Assembly: GCA_036703315.1 (NCBI GenBank)
Contig: DATNPH010000083.1
Location: forward strand, 1-59,415
Direction of reading: 5' to 3'
Length of the DNA stretch: 59,415 nucleotides
Source of the DNA: DATNPH01 sp036703315
GTDB taxonomy: Bacteria > Cyanobacteriota > Cyanobacteriia > Cyanobacteriales > Coleofasciculaceae
Both the position numbers and the translations under genes were made by a program. This document shows positions 1 to 8,047 of this stretch, in pieces (position 1 is the first letter of the stretch; every line of letters begins with the position of its first letter). Under the pieces are notes generated by a model. That model ran no database searches. It had not been told where the DNA came from and saw only the letters and a list, made by a program, of their open reading frames with translations.

Positions 1-117
1 TTGGCGGTTGAAACCGCAGCTACACAAACAAAACCTGCCTACGCAGGTTAAATAAGTGTTGATTTTTCGTTAGTCCGCGCAGGCGGACTTCGTTTATTTA
101 GCCGCGACTTCCAGTCG
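1..117. repeat. Cluster of short palindromes at window start
   Basis: Four short inverted repeats follow each other: 4-17 (6-bp stem), 32-49 (AACCTGC/GCAGGTT, 4-nt loop), 72-89 (AGTCCGC/GCGGACT, 4-nt loop) and 105-117 (CGACT/AGTCG). This arrangement matches the palindromic repeat clusters common between cyanobacterial genes and resembles the cluster at 58373-58486. I see no gene in 1-322. Confidence 0.7.
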
Positions 118-322
118 TCAGGGCTTAAGTTGATACCAATGGTTAACAGGGCGCTCAGTTACTAGTTTGAAATGAGAAAAAACGATTTCTCTCGGCTTTT
201 AAGTTCATCCCTGGTGCGCCAGCGGTTTGAAAGCTGGCGCAAGTTGACGAGCATCAAGACAGTTGCATAACTAAGCCATCCTTCTCTCAACCAATAGACG
301 TTCAGAGAAGCCTTCTGAGCAA

Positions 323-2401
323 TCAGAAATCCCAATAGTGGCGGATGAGTTCAGCAACTGACCAAGCTTGTGCGATCGCTCCTTGCGGTGAGTGAGGTGG
401 ATCGCCATCAAAAATTTCGGAAATGGAGCCAAGGCAGGCTTGCTGCTGCATGTGATCCAGTAAAGGTTGCCAGTCCAGGGGAATTGGTTTTGTTGGGTAG
501 AAGCGCTTCCAAGCCCGAACAAACGGACCAATCAGCCAACTCCAAACAGTGCCCTGATGGTAAGCCTTGTCACGATGCAATCGATCGCCGCTATAGTAAC
601 TGATGTAGTTCGGGTCAGCTGGATCGAGGCTGCGCAACCCGTAGGGAGTTAGGAGGCGATCACGTGCCACCAGCAAGACTCGGCGTGCCTGCTCTTCAGG
701 AAACCCACAATGATACAGCGAAAGCGCCAGAACCGCATTTGGACGAATCCGAGCATCCCGTCTGTCATCTGGCTCAAGCGTGTCGTAAAAGTAATTCCGC
801 TCAGCATTCCAAAACTTTTCCAAAGACGCCTTCACCTTTCGCGCCTGTTGAGCATAGTGTTGAGCTTGGTGTAAGAGACGCACCTGATCGACAGTGGCAT
901 CTGTTGCCAGTTTTTGTGTCCACAGGCTGATCCAACACAACGCAGAATACCAAAGAGCATTAATTTCTACAGGTTTACCTTGACGCGGTGTTACTGGCTC
1001 ACCGTCAATCACAACATCCATCCAAGTCAGTGCAACATTCGGAGCCTCCCAAATTAGTAGCCCATCAGAGGCGTCAACTCGGATATTGTAGAGAGTTCCA
1101 GCTGTAAGAATTTTGTAGATTTTCCGCACTACAGGATATTCCTGAATCAAAAAATCCCAATCCTGCGTTGTCTCCAAATACAGCCCTAGGGTTTCAATCC
1201 ACCATAGGGAAGCATCAATACTGTTGTAGATTGGCTGGGCACCGTCATCAGGAAAGGTATTAGGAATCAAACCATCACGACAATAACTTCCAAAGGTTTT
1301 TAGTAATCCTTTAGCTTCTGCAAAACGCCCAGTTGCTAAAGCTAGTCCTGGTATAGCAATCAGCGTATCGCGCCCCCAGTCGTTGAACCAGGGGTAACCA
1401 GCAATCACAGTTGGACCGTCAATCGAGGCGCGGTAAGCAATAAATTGATCACCGGCTCGTAGCAGTTGACGCCAAATAATTTGCTTCTCACTCTTGATTG
1501 CCATCGGGACTAGAGCAAAAAGTTGGTTTTGTCGTTCTTGTTCTGTCTGTATCGCTTGATCAAATAAGTGGGGGTTAAGCTCAGGTAAGTTTTCTCCATT
1601 GCATCCCACCCTTGCTTCCAGAGTTACGGCGTCTCCTGGATGCAGAACGACTGTTAGGTACCCAGGACTATAGAGGTCTTCGTGATCGCCCAACCCCCGC
1701 CGATTTTCCTCTGGGTAGTAATAATTCCAGTACCAAGTCCCCCCGGCCTGATAATTACCCGCACTCCAGCGCAGTTGCCAAGGCATTCCTAGTTGACTAG
1801 CACGCGTCCCTTGAAGGTAGAGTTGCTCAGACCCTACTACTTGCGAGAACTGTAATCCCTCATCCGCTGATTGCTGGTGGTGAAAATCGCGATCGCCAAT
1901 CACGGGTCGTAGCCTTAGTGTTGCTACCTCACTACCTTCATAACGATACTGAATCAAAATCCGGTTACAGAATTGGGGTAGCTGTTTGCTAGTCGAATCT
2001 TGCCTAAGCTGGGGTGGACATGAGGATATCGGCCCTATGTCACACGATTCCCCACTCCCAACGGAGCTATAAGGCATGACTAACTGCCGAGTCAACTCCC
2101 AGTATTCTTGACCCCAAATCCATGTTGGAACTGGCTCTAGTTCAAAGGCTCGCAGTAGCTGGTAGCCAAGGGGATCTATCTTACCACCAGTCCAGAAGTT
2201 CGTTGAGAGTGCCCAAATCTCTCCTGCCACTTCCAGGCTGGCATCAAGATGAGATAGCAATAGAGTTCGGCGTCCCGGTGGCTCAAGGGCTGCCATGAGC
2301 CAGCCGTGATACGTGCGAGTGCGAGCATCACAAACTGTTCCACTGGCAAAACTGCCCAAACCATTGGTCAGCAGCCATTCCCGCGTGTCTAAATCTTTCA
2401 C
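323..2401 (-). CDS. Glycogen debranching enzyme (amylo-alpha-1,6-glucosidase type)
   Basis: This 692-aa protein has the bacterial glycogen debranching layout: an N-terminal beta-rich domain starting TREWLLTNGLGSFASG, then an (alpha/alpha)6 glucosidase domain with NDWGRDTLIAIPGL, NSIDASLWW and HQGTVWSWLIGP. It would hydrolyse alpha-1,6 branches in limit dextrins during glycogen breakdown in the cytoplasm. The start is GTG at 2401; family members begin at the equivalent residue and no better ATG lies upstream. Residues about 113-140 (around PISSCPPQL) look like a low-conservation insertion between conserved blocks. The gene stands alone, divergent from the peroxiredoxin at 2675. The family call is firm; whether it also has transferase activity cannot be seen. 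Confidence 0.93.
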   Translation of the reverse strand: MKDLDTREWLLTNGLGSFASGTVCDARTRTYHGWLMAALEPPGRRTLLLSHLDASLEVAGEIWALSTNFWTGGKIDPLGYQLLRAFELEPVPTWIWGQEYWELTRQLVMPYSSVGSGESCDIGPISSCPPQLRQDSTSKQLPQFCNRILIQYRYEGSEVATLRLRPVIGDRDFHHQQSADEGLQFSQVVGSEQLYLQGTRASQLGMPWQLRWSAGNYQAGGTWYWNYYYPEENRRGLGDHEDLYSPGYLTVVLHPGDAVTLEARVGCNGENLPELNPHLFDQAIQTEQERQNQLFALVPMAIKSEKQIIWRQLLRAGDQFIAYRASIDGPTVIAGYPWFNDWGRDTLIAIPGLALATGRFAEAKGLLKTFGSYCRDGLIPNTFPDDGAQPIYNSIDASLWWIETLGLYLETTQDWDFLIQEYPVVRKIYKILTAGTLYNIRVDASDGLLIWEAPNVALTWMDVVIDGEPVTPRQGKPVEINALWYSALCWISLWTQKLATDATVDQVRLLHQAQHYAQQARKVKASLEKFWNAERNYFYDTLEPDDRRDARIRPNAVLALSLYHCGFPEEQARRVLLVARDRLLTPYGLRSLDPADPNYISYYSGDRLHRDKAYHQGTVWSWLIGPFVRAWKRFYPTKPIPLDWQPLLDHMQQQACLGSISEIFDGDPPHSPQGAIAQAWSVAELIRHYWDF

Positions 2402-2674
2402 TATAACTTCGTGCTTTACCCCTGTATGCTCAGTCTACGATGGCAAAAATTTTGCCTCAAGAGAGGATCATGATAGCAAGCTGCCTTTAGATATGTCATT
2501 GGCTGGCAAGGGAGAAGAGGACTCAACCCTGCCTACTCAAAATCGTTATGAGTATGATATAGTCGTAACAGTTCGTAAATAGTTCAACGTTTACCAACTC
2601 GGGTAAAGTTGCGAAACTTTATCGGCGATGTATAGCGAACGTGTACGCCAAGAAAATTCAAGGAGAATAATTCC

Positions 2675-3277
2675 ATGACCAACGCGACAGGAAGTCTGCG
2701 GGTAGGCCAGCAGGCTCCCGAATTCACTGCCACGGCTGTAGTCGATCAAGAATTCAAGACGATCAAACTGTCTGACTATCGTGGGAAATATGTCGTCCTG
2801 TTTTTCTATCCGCTTGACTTCACATTTGTCTGCCCGACTGAAATTACAGCATTTAGCGATCGCTTTGAAGAATTCAAAAAACTAGACACCGAAATTCTAG
2901 GCATTTCTGTTGACAGCGAATTCTCTCATTTGGCTTGGATTCAGTCAGACCGGAAGGCTGGTGGTGTCGGTGACCTTAGCTATCCCCTGGTTTCGGATAT
3001 CAAAAAAGAAATTAGCACTGCCTATAACGTTCTTGACCCTGATGCCGGTGTCGCTCTACGCGGTTTATTCATCATTGATAAAGATGGTGTTATCCAACAT
3101 GCGACCATAAACAACCTATCATTTGGTCGTAACGTTGACGAGACACTGCGCACCCTGCAAGCGATTCAATACGTTCAGTCTCATCCGGACGAAGTTTGTC
3201 CCGCTGGCTGGCAACCGGGTGACAAGACAATGGTTCCTGACCCCGTCAAGTCGAAGGTCTTCTTCTCGGCTGTCTAA
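2675..3277 (+). CDS. 2-Cys peroxiredoxin (AhpC/TSA family)
   Basis: This 200-aa thioredoxin-fold protein reduces H2O2 and alkyl hydroperoxides. The peroxidatic cysteine lies in DFTFVCPTEITAF (about residue 54) and the resolving cysteine in DEVCPAGW (about residue 174), which makes it a typical 2-Cys enzyme. The segment KAGGVGDLSYPL resembles the GGLG element of hyperoxidation-sensitive enzymes, but the C-terminal tail ends KVFFSAV with no YF motif. An AAGGAG Shine-Dalgarno sequence precedes the ATG. A second redoxin gene lies 131 bp downstream on the same strand, separated by a strong hairpin. Electrons are probably supplied by thioredoxin, as known for the family. Confidence 0.95.
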   Translation: MTNATGSLRVGQQAPEFTATAVVDQEFKTIKLSDYRGKYVVLFFYPLDFTFVCPTEITAFSDRFEEFKKLDTEILGISVDSEFSHLAWIQSDRKAGGVGDLSYPLVSDIKKEISTAYNVLDPDAGVALRGLFIIDKDGVIQHATINNLSFGRNVDETLRTLQAIQYVQSHPDEVCPAGWQPGDKTMVPDPVKSKVFFSAV

Positions 3278-3314
3278 ATTCCAGCTAATAAGTCAGCTCC
3301 TGACCTAGAAATAC

Positions 3315-3361
3315 GCCTCAACACGGCTATTGAGAGACTCATAACTCAAGCCTGTTGAGGC
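3315..3361 (+). terminator. Long hairpin between the two peroxiredoxin-family genes
   Basis: A 9-bp outer stem GCCTCAACA/TGTTGAGGC encloses a further pairable stem (GGCT..GAG with CTC..GCC). It starts 38 nt after the peroxiredoxin stop codon. Only a weak T/A-rich tail follows, so it could be a terminator or a partial attenuator that lowers expression of the downstream gene. Confidence 0.55.
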
Positions 3362-3408
3362 TAAAATTTGTCTAGTGTTAAGGAGGGTTAAGGAGGCTTA
3401 AATACCCA

Positions 3409-3951
3409 ATGTTGACATCCAGTGACTTTAGGGGTTTACTCAATGAGCGCTTCTTCCGCAATTTTTTCCCAGTACCGGCAACTAATACTCTAAAACTCGG
3501 AGAAACAACCCCTAGCTTTCAGCTATCGGATATTACCAACAACCGTCAGGTCAGACTTTCTAGTTACCGGAGAAAGCAACCAGTCATTCTCGCTTTTACC
3601 CGAATCTTCACCGAAAAGCAGTACTGCCCCTTTTGCTACCCTCACATCAAAGCAATGAATGAGAACTATGAGCGCTTTACTCAGAGGGGTGTTGAGGTAT
3701 TGATGCTGACAAGTACGGATACCCGACAAAGCAAACAAGTTGTCACGGATCTGAGTATAAAGATGCCACTGTTGAGTGATCCTAGCTGTAAAGTCTTTCA
3801 AGCTTATGAAGTAGGTCAAGCGTTGGGTGCCCCTTTACCGGCTCAGTTTCTCCTAGACAGGTATGGAAAACTTCGCTTCAAGCATCTGTTTTCCTTCCTG
3901 TCTCCTAATGCAGAGGTGGAAACGCTGCTAGATGCCATAGACAAGCTTTGA
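3409..3951 (+). CDS. Redoxin-domain protein (peroxiredoxin-like, CPFC motif)
   Basis: This 180-aa protein has an AhpC/TSA-type thioredoxin fold. It contains LGETTPSFQLSDI at the N-terminus, a CPFC motif (about residues 74-77) after a FTRIF strand, and a FLLDRYGKLRFKH segment near the end. The CxxC spacing suggests a thioredoxin/peroxiredoxin-like reductase or PrxQ-like role, but the substrate is not evident. The upstream sequence contains GGAGGGTTAAGGAGG. The gene follows the 2-Cys peroxiredoxin on the same strand and is likely part of an oxidative-stress pair. A clear terminator hairpin follows. Confidence is high for the fold and lower for the exact activity. Confidence 0.85.
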   Translation: MLTSSDFRGLLNERFFRNFFPVPATNTLKLGETTPSFQLSDITNNRQVRLSSYRRKQPVILAFTRIFTEKQYCPFCYPHIKAMNENYERFTQRGVEVLMLTSTDTRQSKQVVTDLSIKMPLLSDPSCKVFQAYEVGQALGAPLPAQFLLDRYGKLRFKHLFSFLSPNAEVETLLDAIDKL

Positions 3952-3959
3952 GTGAAGTA

Positions 3960-3991
3960 CCACGCTTCATTGCAAGGCAATAGAAGCGTGG
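3960..3991 (+). terminator. Hairpin terminator after the redoxin gene
   Basis: A perfect 9-bp stem CCACGCTTC/GAAGCGTGG with a 14-nt loop begins 9 nt after the stop codon. The rest of 3992-4263 holds no gene that I can recognise. Confidence 0.65.
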
Positions 3992-4263
3992 CTTCCAGTT
4001 CTGAAGTTTTCGATATCGAGGCAACATCCCTTTATGGCCTTTATAGATGCGGTAATTTCATAGTTCAACCTTTAGTTGATTTCCTCGCCTGCTCTACCTC
4101 CCCTAGGTTGGGTTGAAGAGTGCGTATTCCAGCAGCTTTAATAAATTCTGCAAGGTACTGTTGAGCCGTTTGAGCAGTTGTTAGTTTATGATTGACTGCG
4201 TTAAAACTGTGTCTGCTGTCTACCACCTAATCGAGTAAGACTTGTACCAGAGGAGTTGATTAT

Positions 4264-4497
4264 ATGGATGAAACAATTAGGATTCGTGCAGTTGATCAAG
4301 GTGATTGGAGCGAAACTCTCCAAGGTCTTCAACCCAATGAAGTTAAGGAAGTCTTGGCAGTCTATGGTGCTGATGGGCAGGTAGCTGGGGTTATCTGTGA
4401 GTCTGTAGAGGGAAAATACTTTATCAATGGTCAACCTGAAGTGACTTACTCCTCTCTACAAGCAGCGGCAGGAGCGCTTGTCAAAGGCAACAGTTAA
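4264..4497 (+). CDS. Small conserved cyanobacterial protein of unknown function
   Basis: This 77-aa acidic protein starts MDETIRIRAVDQGDW and contains KEVLAVYGADGQVAGVI. The ATG is preceded by AGAGGAG at suitable spacing. The alternating beta pattern and the lack of a signal peptide or membrane segment suggest a small soluble protein. I do not recognise a named family. The gene stands alone between the redoxin gene and the convergent dnaJ-like gene. Region 4498-4763 has no gene; it carries a degenerate GCG-rich repeat (about 4530-4590) of a kind scattered through cyanobacterial intergenic DNA. Confidence 0.75.
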   Translation: MDETIRIRAVDQGDWSETLQGLQPNEVKEVLAVYGADGQVAGVICESVEGKYFINGQPEVTYSSLQAAAGALVKGNS

Positions 4498-4763
4498 TAG
4501 GTATGTTTATCAAATCTCTAGTAGTTGCACGTAGCCAGGCGAACAAAGCGTTTCCTTGCGCTTCAAGAAGGCTGCGCAAACACTAACGCTCATTACTTAA
4601 TTTGATTGGGAAACTTTCAGCTGTCTGTCAATCAGCATTGAGTTTTGCCTGATGTATCTGACGCAAGTTCAGTATATGTAGACACTTGGTTTGCCAAATC
4701 TGCTGTGAAGCAGCAAAAGCTACACAATGAAAAGCGAGAGTTTGGCAATTTATCCTATGCCTT

Positions 4764-5774
4764 CTATAACTGAACCTGCGATAAGTACGTGCGAGGATTG
4801 ATGCTGCGAATATCACGGATTTTTTCGTAGTACTCCCGCTCAACAGGGGTAATGTCTTTCGGGGTCGCAATCATAATCCGCACTAACTGGTCACTACGTC
4901 CACCCTTGGGCCGCGGCCAGCCTTTAGCGCGCAATCGTAGAGATTGACCGGAACGAATACCAGGAGGAATATTCACAGTAACTGCGCCATCGGGTGTCGG
5001 TACCTCAATTGATGCCCCTAACACCGCTTCATCGGGCATCACTGGCACATCGCAAATAAGATTATCTCCGTCGAACTGAAAGAAAGAATGAGGTTTTAGT
5101 TCGACATTCAAGTATAAATCTCCTCGTTGCTGGTTATAGGCGTTTACTTGACCCTTGCCTCGAACTCGAATGCGACTTCCGGGTTTGGCACCAGGAGGAA
5201 TCCGAACATCTATAACTTCATTGCCCAGATTCAAACGTTTCTGGACACCGTGGAAAGCCTCCGACCAGCTAAGGTTTATGGTGGCTTCGCGATCGCCACT
5301 TACCCCGGTTGTACTATTGTCAGTACTGGCGTAGTCATTAAAGCCACCAAAATCATTCAAACCACCAAAGCCCGTTGTGCCTGTACGGTAGGTATAGGTT
5401 CGACCGCCCTTGGGAGCCGCACCTGTGTTAAAGCGACCTAGTAGTTCATTGATGAATTCATCAAAACTACCATACTGGCTAAAATCAAAATTACCAACAT
5501 CGACGCCCGCACTACCACTAGAGGGCCATCCTTGTCCAGCTTGCTTCCAGTATTGACCAAACTGATCATATTTCTGGCGTTTTTCGGGATCAGATAACAC
5601 TTCATAAGCTTCGCTGACTTCTTTAAAGCGAGCCTCTGCTTGTTTATCACCAGGGTTCATGTCTGGGTGGTACTTTCGTGCTAGTCGCCGAAAACTCTTC
5701 TTAATTTCATCGGCACTAGCGGTTTTGTTTACTCCCAGAATAGAGTAATAGTCTTTAAAGTCGGTTGCAGGCAT
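4764..5774 (-). CDS. dnaJ: DnaJ-type co-chaperone (CbpA-like, no zinc domain)
   Basis: This 336-aa protein begins with a J domain (residues about 8-72) containing the HPD motif in RKYHPDMNPGD. It continues with a Gly/Phe-rich linker and ends with two DnaJ C-terminal substrate-binding domains (INLSWSEAFHG, VRIPPGAKPGSRIRVRGKG, VTVNIPPGIRSGQSL). The CxxCxGxG zinc domain of classical DnaJ is absent, giving the CbpA-like (type II) layout. It would stimulate Hsp70/DnaK ATP hydrolysis and deliver substrates. It is transcribed alone; a 16-bp perfect palindrome lies about 150 bp upstream of its start. Confidence 0.93.
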   Translation of the reverse strand: MPATDFKDYYSILGVNKTASADEIKKSFRRLARKYHPDMNPGDKQAEARFKEVSEAYEVLSDPEKRQKYDQFGQYWKQAGQGWPSSGSAGVDVGNFDFSQYGSFDEFINELLGRFNTGAAPKGGRTYTYRTGTTGFGGLNDFGGFNDYASTDNSTTGVSGDREATINLSWSEAFHGVQKRLNLGNEVIDVRIPPGAKPGSRIRVRGKGQVNAYNQQRGDLYLNVELKPHSFFQFDGDNLICDVPVMPDEAVLGASIEVPTPDGAVTVNIPPGIRSGQSLRLRAKGWPRPKGGRSDQLVRIMIATPKDITPVEREYYEKIRDIRSINPRTYLSQVQL

Positions 5775-5919
5775 GAAGGGTATCTCCTCTGCTCTAAAAA
5801 TTTAGTTTAGTTTTTGTCCTATATTGCCCTAACAACGCTGCAACCGTCTCCCCGCCTAAGCGTTGACTCCTAAGGTGTGGTTTTTTGCAGCGGCAACTGG
5901 GCTATTGGTAACCAGTAAT

Positions 5920-5935
5920 CTTGACAATTGTCAAG
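5920..5935. promoter_or_regulatory. 16-bp perfect palindrome upstream of the dnaJ-like gene
   Basis: CTTGACAATTGTCAAG is fully self-complementary and lies in the gap between the dnaJ start (5774) and the end of the P-loop kinase gene (5962). It is a plausible operator for a dimeric regulator. It does not match the CIRCE element. Confidence 0.35.
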
Positions 5936-5961
5936 TGGTGTTACTGCCTATGTCCCCTAAG

Positions 5962-6495
5962 CTAGAGTAGCAAAGTCGTCAAGTTTATTGAGTACGGTTC
6001 TTCCTCATCGGTGTGATCGCAATTTCCACACCTGGCCCAGGAAGAGCGGATCAGGCAATCTAGTCCATCTTGATGTGTTGGCGGAGCATCCCTTAGACAG
6101 GAATGCATCTTCAAAATGACTTCCTCAGGAACAATGCGCTCACGTCTTCGATTTCTTTCTAGACATAACTGCAATGGTGTATCTAACCACAAGCCAGTGA
6201 TGTGGGTAAAGCCACTTGCACGCGCTAGAGCGATCGCCTCTTTTCGGTGACAGCGAACGGCGTTCGTGGCATCATAAATTGCCATTGATGAGTGCGCCAC
6301 AGCTTGCTGAAACTGCTGCTGTACCTGACGCCACACCAACAACCATGGTCCTTGAATACTTTGGGAACCAAATAGCTGAGCACGGATATCATCGGTAGAA
6401 ATTAGCTGACCTTGAGGAGATTCAGCCAATAGCTTAGAAGCCAACGAAGATTTGCCGCTTCCAGGAAGTCCAATCAGCAAAATCAATGTAGTCAT
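5962..6495 (-). CDS. P-loop kinase / AAA-family ATP-binding protein
   Basis: This 177-aa protein begins with a Walker A motif in IGLPGSGKSSLASKL (residues about 8-20). It has the pattern of small nucleoside/polynucleotide-kinase-like or zeta-toxin-like P-loop proteins: STDDIRAQLFG, AIYDATNAVRCHRKEAI and a lid-like ERNRRRERIVPEEVI. The substrate cannot be told from the sequence. The start codon lies inside a heptanucleotide repeat array (6491-6534), so the array overlaps the translation start. It is co-oriented with glgC, upstream on the minus strand, but separated from it by repeats. No toxin/antitoxin partner is evident. Confidence 0.8.
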   Translation of the reverse strand: MTTLILLIGLPGSGKSSLASKLLAESPQGQLISTDDIRAQLFGSQSIQGPWLLVWRQVQQQFQQAVAHSSMAIYDATNAVRCHRKEAIALARASGFTHITGLWLDTPLQLCLERNRRRERIVPEEVILKMHSCLRDAPPTHQDGLDCLIRSSWARCGNCDHTDEEEPYSINLTTLLL

Positions 6496-6534
6496 TAGTC
6501 ATCAGTCATTAGTTATTAGTTATTGGTTATTAGT
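6491..6534. repeat. Heptanucleotide short tandem repeat, six units
   Basis: Six heptamers follow each other: GTCATTA, GTCATCA, GTCATTA, GTTATTA, GTTATTG, GTTATTA, then GT. The first unit contains the start codon of the 5962-6495 gene, read on the minus strand. Confidence 0.85.
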
Positions 6535-6606
6535 CTACACTTACTATTTGTTGGTGTTTGTGTTAAAGAAATAGCGGACTAAAAACTAAAAACTTTACTT
6601 GTCACC

Positions 6607-6641
6607 AATGACTACTAACTAATGACTAATGACTAATACTA
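6607..6641. repeat. Inverted partner heptanucleotide repeat
   Basis: Five heptamers of the form AATGACT (one ACTAACT, last AATACTA) lie inverted relative to 6491-6534 and can pair with it. The array reaches the glgC stop codon (6639-6641). Confidence 0.8.
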
Positions 6642-7928
6642 AATTACTGTTCCATCAGGAATTACTGCATTTTTTAAAACTACAACGATACCATTACGGA
6701 TAAAAAAGCCTTGTTTTTCACGCTCAGCATCCTCCACTCTGTCCTTATTGATAATATGAACATCGCAGCCAATTCGAGCGTTTTTGTCGATGATGGCACG
6801 ACGAATCGTTGAGTTAGCACCGATACCCAACGGAAGTTCTGTTGTTTCACAATCGGATTGCCGTTCTGCAAACGGTTCATAGAAGTCGGCACCCATGATT
6901 AGACTATCTTCTATGACACTACCAGCTTCGATGCGAGAGCGAATTCCTAATACTGAGTGACTAATTCGGCACTCTTTGAGAATGCAACCTTCTCCAATCA
7001 TTGATTCTGTCACTTGACAGTTTAAAAGCTTGCTGGGGGGCAAGTAACGAGCACGAGTATAAATAGGGGCTTTTTCATCATAGAAGCTGAAAGGTGGGCG
7101 AGGCTGTCGTGTCAGCGCCAAATTAGCATCATAGAAAGCTTCAATCGTCCCAATATCTTCCCAGTAACCATTAAACAGATAAGCCTGGATATTATAGTCA
7201 TTGGCTGACGCTGGAATAATTTCTTTTCCAAAATCAGTTTGTTGGGAAGATTTATTTAGCAAGTCAGTCAAAACATCTTTTTTAAAGACATAAATTCCCA
7301 TGGAAGCAATATAGGGTAATTGCCTTGCCTGTTGGGCGTCGAGACCGAGTGTGGTCGTATCGACGCGCATGTTTTTCAGTGCATCCCCTTTTGGTTTTTC
7401 GCTAAAGTCAATTACCCGTCCTTTATCATCAATTTTCATCAAACCAAAATCTGACGCCCGTTTTTCGTCCATTGGCACAACAGAAAGGGTAATATCTGCC
7501 CCTGTTGCGCGGTGGCGTTCCACAAACTCTCGGTAGTCCATCCGGTAGAGGTGGTCTCCTGAGAGAATCAAGTATTCATCCACCTCCCACTCCTGCAACA
7601 ACCAGAGATATTGACGAACAGCATCAGCCGTGCCCTGAAACCAGCTTGGGTTGTCGGCTGTCTGCTGAGCCGCTAGCACCTCAACAAACCCCTCCATGAA
7701 GCCAGAGAAGTTGTATGTACGGGCAATGTGACGATTGAGAGAGGCTGAGTTGAATTGAGTCAGGACGTATATTTTGTAAATCTCTGAGTTAATGCAGTTA
7801 CTGACGGGAATATCAATTAAGCGGTATTTACCGGCTAATGGCACCGCTGGTTTTGCCCGCAGCTTGGTCAGAGGATAAAGGCGAGTACCTGCACCACCGC
7901 CGAGAATAATACCCAAAACTTTTTTCAT
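6639..7928 (-). CDS. glgC: Glucose-1-phosphate adenylyltransferase
   Basis: This 429-aa protein is ADP-glucose pyrophosphorylase, which makes ADP-glucose from glucose-1-phosphate and ATP in the committed step of glycogen synthesis. The N-terminal nucleotidyltransferase signature GGGAGTRLYPLTKLRAKPAV, the LILSGDHLYRMDY motif and SEKPKGD are present. The C-terminal left-handed beta-helix region is also complete (GEGCILKECRISHSVLG, RRAIIDKNARIG). Length matches cyanobacterial GlgC (about 430 aa). In cyanobacteria this enzyme is activated by 3-phosphoglycerate and inhibited by phosphate. The stop codon is TAG within a heptamer repeat. ppk lies upstream on the same strand, 119 bp away. Confidence 0.97.
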   Translation of the reverse strand: MKKVLGIILGGGAGTRLYPLTKLRAKPAVPLAGKYRLIDIPVSNCINSEIYKIYVLTQFNSASLNRHIARTYNFSGFMEGFVEVLAAQQTADNPSWFQGTADAVRQYLWLLQEWEVDEYLILSGDHLYRMDYREFVERHRATGADITLSVVPMDEKRASDFGLMKIDDKGRVIDFSEKPKGDALKNMRVDTTTLGLDAQQARQLPYIASMGIYVFKKDVLTDLLNKSSQQTDFGKEIIPASANDYNIQAYLFNGYWEDIGTIEAFYDANLALTRQPRPPFSFYDEKAPIYTRARYLPPSKLLNCQVTESMIGEGCILKECRISHSVLGIRSRIEAGSVIEDSLIMGADFYEPFAERQSDCETTELPLGIGANSTIRRAIIDKNARIGCDVHIINKDRVEDAEREKQGFFIRNGIVVVLKNAVIPDGTVI

Positions 7929-8047
7929 GAAAACCTCTCAACAGTTGTGAATTTTTAAGTTTAGTGTCCACTTAGCTGGAACAAAGAGCAAGGGGGAAAA
8001 GAAGAATTAGAAGATATAAGTTAAGGGTTATTCCGAATCCTCAACAT

